Source of the DNA: Ruminococcus bicirculans (ex Wegman et al. 2014)
Lineage (GTDB): Bacteria > Bacillota > Clostridia > Oscillospirales > Ruminococcaceae
DNA length: 64,000 bases
Reading direction: 5' to 3'
Assembly: GCF_000723465.1 (NCBI RefSeq)
Contig: NZ_HF545616.1
Location: 1,488,001-1,552,000, forward strand
A program made the translations under genes and the position numbers. A model generated the notes under the pieces. That model was given only the letters and a program-made list of their open reading frames with translations. It did not search any database and was not told the origin of the DNA. How positions within the stretch are numbered: position 1 is the first letter of the stretch; each line of letters opens with the position of its first letter. This document shows, one piece after another, positions 63,546 to 64,000 of this stretch.

Positions 63546-63983
63546 TTGACCAGCAAGGAAGTATCAATAAAACTTGTTAGCCGTCAAAGCGACGGTAATA
63601 CAAAAGAAGAAACAGAGCTTATCTCAGCAGGACTTTATGAAGCAACCGAAAAAGGATATCGCATATCGTATGAGGAGTCTGAGGCAACAGGATTTGAAGG
63701 AAGCGTTACAACGCTAGAAACCGAAGGCTGCCGCAAGGTGACTATGAACAGAACCGGAACGGTTGAAGCGAATCTTGTTGTTGATATGGGCGAAAAGCAG
63801 CATTGCGTTTATGGCACTCCATACGGTGATTTTATGATAGGCATAACCGCTAAAACCATAAGATCAGATCTTGACGAAAACGGTGGAATGCTTTTCTTTC
63901 ACTATGTTTTAGATGTCAATTCAAGCTATATCGGTGATTTTGAGATAGCTATAGAAGTAAAAGCGGCAAATGTTGTCGCATAA
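63546..63983 (+). CDS. DUF1934 protein
   Basis: This 145-residue protein is a DUF1934 (YwiB-like) beta-barrel: VSIKLVSRQSD at the start, YRISYEESEATGFEGSVTTL in the middle and GDFMIGITAKTIRSDLDENG before the end. The function is unknown. In Firmicutes the gene usually precedes argS, and GGAAGGACG at the right edge of the window looks like the ribosome binding site of a next gene. Translation starts with TTG after TGGAGG. Confidence 0.88.
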   Translation: MTSKEVSIKLVSRQSDGNTKEETELISAGLYEATEKGYRISYEESEATGFEGSVTTLETEGCRKVTMNRTGTVEANLVVDMGEKQHCVYGTPYGDFMIGITAKTIRSDLDENGGMLFFHYVLDVNSSYIGDFEIAIEVKAANVVA

Positions 63984-64000
63984 TTATATTTGGAAGGACG

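Noticed and set aside
1-64000. CRISPR arrays, insertion sequences, prophage genes, tRNA and rRNA genes.
   Set aside because: I found no direct-repeat arrays, transposase or integrase motifs, or tRNA/rRNA sequence; the gene content is core throughout.

Overview
The window looks like ordinary chromosome from an anaerobic, endospore-forming Clostridia, most likely a Ruminococcus-like member of the Oscillospirales. Four things point there: a complete spoIIIAA-AH operon, low GC with strong AGGAGG-type ribosome binding sites and many TTG/GTG starts, sigma-A promoters with 17-base spacers, and Firmicutes gene orders (nusB-xseAB-ispA-dxs-tlyA-nadK-argR-recN, infC-rpmI-rplT, topA-trmFO, plsX-rnc-smc-ftsY, nadD-yqeK-rsfS-leuS). 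I see no rRNA, tRNA, IS element, prophage or CRISPR array. The genus is inferred from gene order, not from a marker gene.

Layout. 1-2747 (minus): MoxR ATPase, DUF58 protein and the start of a membrane protein that runs off the left edge. 2969-7755: spoIIIA operon, the engulfment-stage mother-cell channel. 7779-7853: a long hairpin carrying both a terminator and the promoter of the next gene. 7882-17626: Asp23-like protein, NusB, a TsaD-like paralog, exonuclease VII, isoprenoid genes, TlyA, NAD kinase, ArgR and RecN. 17734-21058: B12-dependent methionine synthase split into an activation protein and MetH, then a small exported protein. 21154-28221: AddB and AddA. 28286-29609: infC-rpmI-rplT with an attenuated leader and an ATT start for IF3. 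29728-42409: rRNA methylase, DprA, TopA, TrmFO, PlsX, RNase III, a radical-SAM protein, SMC and FtsY. 42460-47883: isochorismatase-fold protein, RdgB, YhbY, NadD, YqeK, RsfS, LeuS. 47928-48359: rpsU with a long structured leader. 48378-51270: YqeG, an endonuclease IV-like protein, AroQ and an M24 peptidase. 51310-53335: EF-P, an acidic zinc-ribbon protein and FMN-riboswitch-controlled ribU. 53402-54810 (minus): metK under a SAM-I riboswitch. 54878-56074: a two-gene chromate transporter. 56129-59580 (minus): aconitase, a short gene interrupted by an amber codon, and isocitrate dehydrogenase. 59685-63983: transglutaminase-like lipoprotein with a eukaryote-type HisA, then ddl, murI and a DUF1934 protein.

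The cell biology is mostly core: DNA repair (RecN, AddAB, XseAB), chromosome and secretion maintenance (SMC, FtsY, TopA), translation (IF3, L35, L20, S21, EF-P, LeuS, RsfS), and methionine/SAM metabolism (MetH, MetK). I found no obvious new multi-gene defence or mobile system. The observations most worth a second look are the unrecognised structured leader of rpsU, the amber-interrupted gene between aconitase and icd, the promoter nested inside a terminator hairpin after spoIIIAH, and the metH terminator whose stem contains the ribosome binding site of the next gene.
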